Assembly: GCA_031286095.1 (NCBI GenBank)
Contig: JAITUY010000105.1
Location: 1 to 41,901 of the forward strand
Origin: Treponema sp.
GTDB taxonomy: Bacteria; Spirochaetota; Spirochaetia; Treponematales; Breznakiellaceae
Direction of reading: 5' to 3'
Length of the DNA stretch: 41,901 bases
Shown: positions 38,531 to 41,901 of the stretch, one piece after another
Layout of the letters: the number at the start of each line of letters is the position of its first letter
Position numbering within the stretch: position 1 is the stretch's first letter
Made by a program: the position numbers and the translations under genes
Notes under the pieces: generated by a model
Databases searched by the model: none
What the model saw: only the letters and a program-made list of their open reading frames with translations
What the model was told of the DNA's origin: nothing

Positions 38531-39106
38531 ATGAAAAGATTTAACAAATTAATACGGAATCGTCTTGTTTTTTCTGCGGTTTTTTCTGCGCTAATCGCCG
38601 TATCTAACTTTTTTCAAATTCCTATGCTCGGCGGAGTGCCTATAGTGCTGAAAAATATGTTCGTCGTCCTTTCGGGTACAGTACTGGGGAGTTTTTACGG
38701 AGGGGTTGCAGTCCTCATTCTTATCTTCGCTGGTATTATCGGTATCCCTGTGTTTGTAATTCCCGGCGGCATTGGGGTTTTTACTACACCGCTTGGTGGA
38801 TATATAATTGGCTACTTTGCCGCCAGCCTTTGCGGCGGACTTGTCTGCGGACTTCCTAAAGTCAGCGAGAAAAGGTTTTCTGCCCCAGCGTTTATACGGC
38901 TTTGTATCGCGTCTTTTTTGGGGTTCGCGCTAATCCTGTTCTGCGGCTCCGTTTATATGATGTTTCTAAAATCAATGACGCTTAAGGCGGCGTTTTTAGC
39001 TGGAACAGCGCCTTTCATTATAGGCGATTTAATTAAATTGGCGTTAAGTATTCCGCTTGCGCTCGCTCTCCGTCCGGTAGCGGCAAGGTACATAAACAAC
39101 GAATAG
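38531..39106 (+). CDS. bioY: Biotin ECF transporter S component BioY
   Basis: IPMLGGVPIVLKNMFVVLSGTVLGSFYGGVAVLILIFAGIIGIPVF; GGIGVFTTPLGGYIIGYF. Start at 38531 preferred over 38501. Confidence 0.92.
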   Translation: MKRFNKLIRNRLVFSAVFSALIAVSNFFQIPMLGGVPIVLKNMFVVLSGTVLGSFYGGVAVLILIFAGIIGIPVFVIPGGIGVFTTPLGGYIIGYFAASLCGGLVCGLPKVSEKRFSAPAFIRLCIASFLGFALILFCGSVYMMFLKSMTLKAAFLAGTAPFIIGDLIKLALSIPLALALRPVAARYINNE

Positions 39107-39111
39107 CAAAC

Positions 39112-39861
39112 ATGGCGGTAGATGTTCTTAACGTAACAAAAAAATTCCCCGTATACGAAGGTATGACGCAAAATGAACAAACGCGCGATGGCAGTTTCTA
39201 CGCCCTCTCCTGTGTTTCGCTTTCTATAAAAGAAGGCGAGTGCGCGGTAATAGCGGGGGCTAACGGCTCGGGGAAAAGTATTTTAATGTCGATCATAGCT
39301 GGGCTTGAAGAACCGTCTTCGGGAGAAGTAAAGACAAGCGAGAAAGTGGGGCTTGTCTTTCAAGAGCCGGACTCGCAGATACTTGGGGAAACTCCGCGTG
39401 AAGACATCGCTTTCGGACCGCGCAACATGAAACTTTCTAAAAAAGAAATAAATGTCCGCGTTGACTCGGCGCTTGATCAAACGGGTCTACAGCAAAGGGC
39501 AAACTTCCCCGCCCGCTCGCTTTCCGGCGGCGAAAAACGCCGTCTTGCCTGCGCCGGAGTTTTGGCAATGGACGCGCGTATTATCATTTTTGACGAACCT
39601 TACGCCAACATGGATTTTCCCGGCGTCGTGCAGGTAAACGCTCTTTTTAAAAAATTAATCGCGGACGGAAAAACCGTAGTCATTCTTACTCACGAACTTG
39701 AAAAATGTTTGGCGCTTTCAAACCGTTTTATAGTATTATATAAAGGAATGAAGGTTTATGACGGGGACGCAGACGGCGCTCTTTCCTGTGATCTTGAGGC
39801 GTGGGGTATACATCACCCGCTTAAAAATCCCGCGCGGGAATTGGGAGACCTTTTATGGTAA
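39112..39861 (+). CDS. bioM: ECF transporter ATPase
   Basis: GANGSGKSILMSIIAGL, LVFQEPDSQILGETPREDIAFGP, LSGGEKRRLACAGVLAM. Confidence 0.92.
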   Translation: MAVDVLNVTKKFPVYEGMTQNEQTRDGSFYALSCVSLSIKEGECAVIAGANGSGKSILMSIIAGLEEPSSGEVKTSEKVGLVFQEPDSQILGETPREDIAFGPRNMKLSKKEINVRVDSALDQTGLQQRANFPARSLSGGEKRRLACAGVLAMDARIIIFDEPYANMDFPGVVQVNALFKKLIADGKTVVILTHELEKCLALSNRFIVLYKGMKVYDGDADGALSCDLEAWGIHHPLKNPARELGDLLW

Positions 39862-40448
39862 CGGGAAACACGGTATTTAAGTACAAAACTATAAAAGGGC
39901 CTTTGCATAAAGTTCCCGCCGTTGTAAAACTGTTAATGCTTTTGCCCCTTTCCGTTTTTTGTATGTCTTTGCCGTCTTTATGGCTTGGCGCGGGTATAAT
40001 ATCCGCCGTTGCCGTATCCTTTGTCTGCGGTTTGTCGTTATACGATCAATTAACTGATTTTAAACCCGTCTTTTATTACGCGATTCTTATGTACGCCCTG
40101 TCCGTACTCTCAAATTTAACTGATAATTTTGACCGTACAGCGCTGATTCCCCGCGATGATTATTTGCAGACAAGCCTCCGCCTTTTTCTTGTTGTGCAGA
40201 TTTCCGCGCTGTTGTTCCGCACTACAAGCCCGCTCGAAATAAGGGAAGTTGTACGGCTGGAAATTATATCTTTATTTTTATGCTTTATCCCCGAAATTTT
40301 CAAAATATGGACTTCCGTAAATATGGCGTGGAAGGCGCGGGGCGGAAAAGAGGGACCTGCTAAAATAAGAACAGTTGTTTTTGTTTTAATTTCGCTGTGT
40401 TTTGAAAAAGCGGCGTTAAAGGCAAAAGCGCTGTCGGCGAGAAGTTAA
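39855..40448 (+). CDS. bioN: ECF transporter transmembrane (T) component
   Basis: Polytopic, 7-bp overlap with the ATPase gene; AWKARGGKEGPAKIRT resembles the EcfT Ala-Arg-Gly motif. Confidence 0.87.
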   Translation: MVTGNTVFKYKTIKGPLHKVPAVVKLLMLLPLSVFCMSLPSLWLGAGIISAVAVSFVCGLSLYDQLTDFKPVFYYAILMYALSVLSNLTDNFDRTALIPRDDYLQTSLRLFLVVQISALLFRTTSPLEIREVVRLEIISLFLCFIPEIFKIWTSVNMAWKARGGKEGPAKIRTVVFVLISLCFEKAALKAKALSARS

Positions 40449-40460
40449 AAAGGAGCAAAT

Positions 40461-41486
40461 ATGAAAGAAAAAACAGTTTCAGGTTTAACAAGCAAGGCGC
40501 GTCTTCTCGTTCTTCTGCGAAACAAACAGGGAGAGCCTTTAAGCGGCAGTCTTCTTGCGAAAGAAATGGGCGTTTCCCGAGTCGCAATCTGGAAAACGGT
40601 TCAGGCTTTAACGCAGGCGGGTTACGCTATCGAAACGGGGGACAACGGTTATTCGCTTAATCCAAAAAACGAAAAAGATTTTCTGTACCCCTGGGAATTC
40701 GGCGAAAAGGAAAATATGTTTTTTCATTACATGAACACAGGAAGCACTATGGACAGGGCAAGGGAACAGGCTTTACGCGGCGCGGCGGGCGGAAGCGTTT
40801 TTACCGCTGAAAAACAGACTGCCGGCAGAGGCAGAAGCGGCAGGACGTGGGTATCGCGCCAAGGGGGGCTTTTCTTTTCTTTTTTGGAACGCCCGCGCCT
40901 TGCGATAGCGGACTATTCCCTGCTCTCTCTTGTTACGCAAATTGCCGTTGTCCGCACGGTTTCGTCCGTTTGCGGAAAAAAAGCGTACCTCCGCTGGCCT
41001 AACGATATTTATATCAACAGGCAAAAGATCGCGGGCGTTACCACTGAAATTTCAGGAGAAGGAGATTTAATATCATGGCTTTCCTGCGGCGTGGGCGTAA
41101 ATATTAATAACCCCGTCCCTTCCGGCAAAGCGGTAAGTTGCGCGGAAATTACGGGACATCATCTTTCGCGCCGCGCCGTGCTTAACTCAATACTAAACGA
41201 AATTGAAAAGGTCAGAAAAAAATTCACCTCCGTAGCGGTATATTCGCAGGGTAACCGCGCCCTTTCTGCTGAGTGGAACTCGCTTGCCGACTGCGTAGGG
41301 GCAAAAGCGGTCGTTTTTGAACCTGAAGATAAAACGGAAAATTATTCAATCGGCAAGCCGGGCAAAATTCTCGCGCGCGGCATTTTTTCAGGTATCGATC
41401 CCGCGGGGCGCTGTGTTTTAAAGACCGAAAAAGGAACGCTGTATTTTAATCAGGGGACAGTGTCGCTGGCGTTTTTAAACAAGTAA
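40461..41486 (+). CDS. birA: Bifunctional biotin protein ligase / biotin operon repressor
   Basis: N-terminal HTH LAKEMGVSRVAIWKTVQAL; GSTMDRAREQAL, TAGRGRSGRTWVS, RWPNDIYINRQKIAGVTTE. Confidence 0.95.
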   Translation: MKEKTVSGLTSKARLLVLLRNKQGEPLSGSLLAKEMGVSRVAIWKTVQALTQAGYAIETGDNGYSLNPKNEKDFLYPWEFGEKENMFFHYMNTGSTMDRAREQALRGAAGGSVFTAEKQTAGRGRSGRTWVSRQGGLFFSFLERPRLAIADYSLLSLVTQIAVVRTVSSVCGKKAYLRWPNDIYINRQKIAGVTTEISGEGDLISWLSCGVGVNINNPVPSGKAVSCAEITGHHLSRRAVLNSILNEIEKVRKKFTSVAVYSQGNRALSAEWNSLADCVGAKAVVFEPEDKTENYSIGKPGKILARGIFSGIDPAGRCVLKTEKGTLYFNQGTVSLAFLNK

Positions 41487-41522
41487 AAAAGCTAAAACAA
41501 TAAAAAGGGGCATTTTAAATAA

Positions 41523-41562
41523 TTTTGGGGAATGCGGCGTAACAAACCGCACCGCCCCAAAA
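41523..41562 (+). terminator. Possible terminator hairpin after birA
   Basis: TTTTGGGGaaTGCGG...CCGCAccgCCCCAAAA; no strong T-tract. Confidence 0.4.
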
Positions 41563-41572
41563 ACTAACCTAC

Positions 41573-41848
41573 TAGTCTGTAACAGCTAAAACTTCATTTT
41601 ATTTTTTATCACGCAGAGACCGCAGAGGCGCGGAGAAATGCGCTTTGTTACATAATTGCGCGTTTCCCTCTATGCTTTTTTATTATTGAACTTGTTCGAC
41701 AATCAACCGGGTTGTCGAACAAGTCCAATGAAAACAACATGAAAGGGATACAAGTTAACTAATCACCCTTGACCCTCTGCGTCTCCGCGCCCTCTGCGTG
41801 AGGATTTTTGGTAATAAGTCATTGTGAACATTTAGCTGTTACAGAGTT
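41573..41848. repeat. Family B repeat B6 containing a short family D hairpin (~41691-41730)
   Basis: agtctgtaacagctaaaac ... aacatttagctgttacagag; nested gaacttgttcgacaatcaaccgggttgtcgaacaagtcc. Confidence 0.8.
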
Positions 41849-41901
41849 CTAGTACTATGACAGCTAAAACTATACTTTGTTTTTTATCTCGCAGAGGTCG
41901 C
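41849..41901. repeat. Family B repeat B7, start of a tandem copy cut by the window end
   Basis: ttctagtactatgacagctaaaactatactttgttttttatctcgcagaggtcgc. Confidence 0.75.

Overview
The window looks like a spirochaete chromosome segment, probably Treponema; this is inferred from gene content and was not searched. It carries ordinary housekeeping and transport genes: EF-G, a NagZ-like GH3, a TIM-barrel sugar isomerase, PPi-dependent PFK, AspRS, a BMP-type ABC transporter, EF-P, a sodium:solute symporter, IorA, and a biotin ECF transporter with BirA. There is one tRNA-Glu. A four-gene set encodes a class III adenylate cyclase (CHASE2-like), a FecR-domain protein, a probable outer-membrane barrel and a small secreted protein. 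One very large protein (1646 aa) combines an Ig-like repeat array with a barrel-like C-terminus. The most unusual content is in the intergenic DNA. Several families of palindromic, MITE-like repeats (called A, B, C, D here) are dispersed, tandemly joined and nested in one another, including C inside B at one locus and B inside C at another. Two of the families share a GC-rich short-unit arm. A 14-bp micro-palindrome found in one of these repeats also occurs twice inside a decayed IS256-like transposase. Other notable points are a near-ideal BirA operator overlapping the bioY start, an unannotated 29-aa bS22/AURKAIP1-COX24-like ORF, a duplicated tRNA-Glu 3' end, and a tandem duplication of the promoter and 5' end of a LuxR-type regulator gene. 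All family calls come from reading motifs by eye; no database search was possible.
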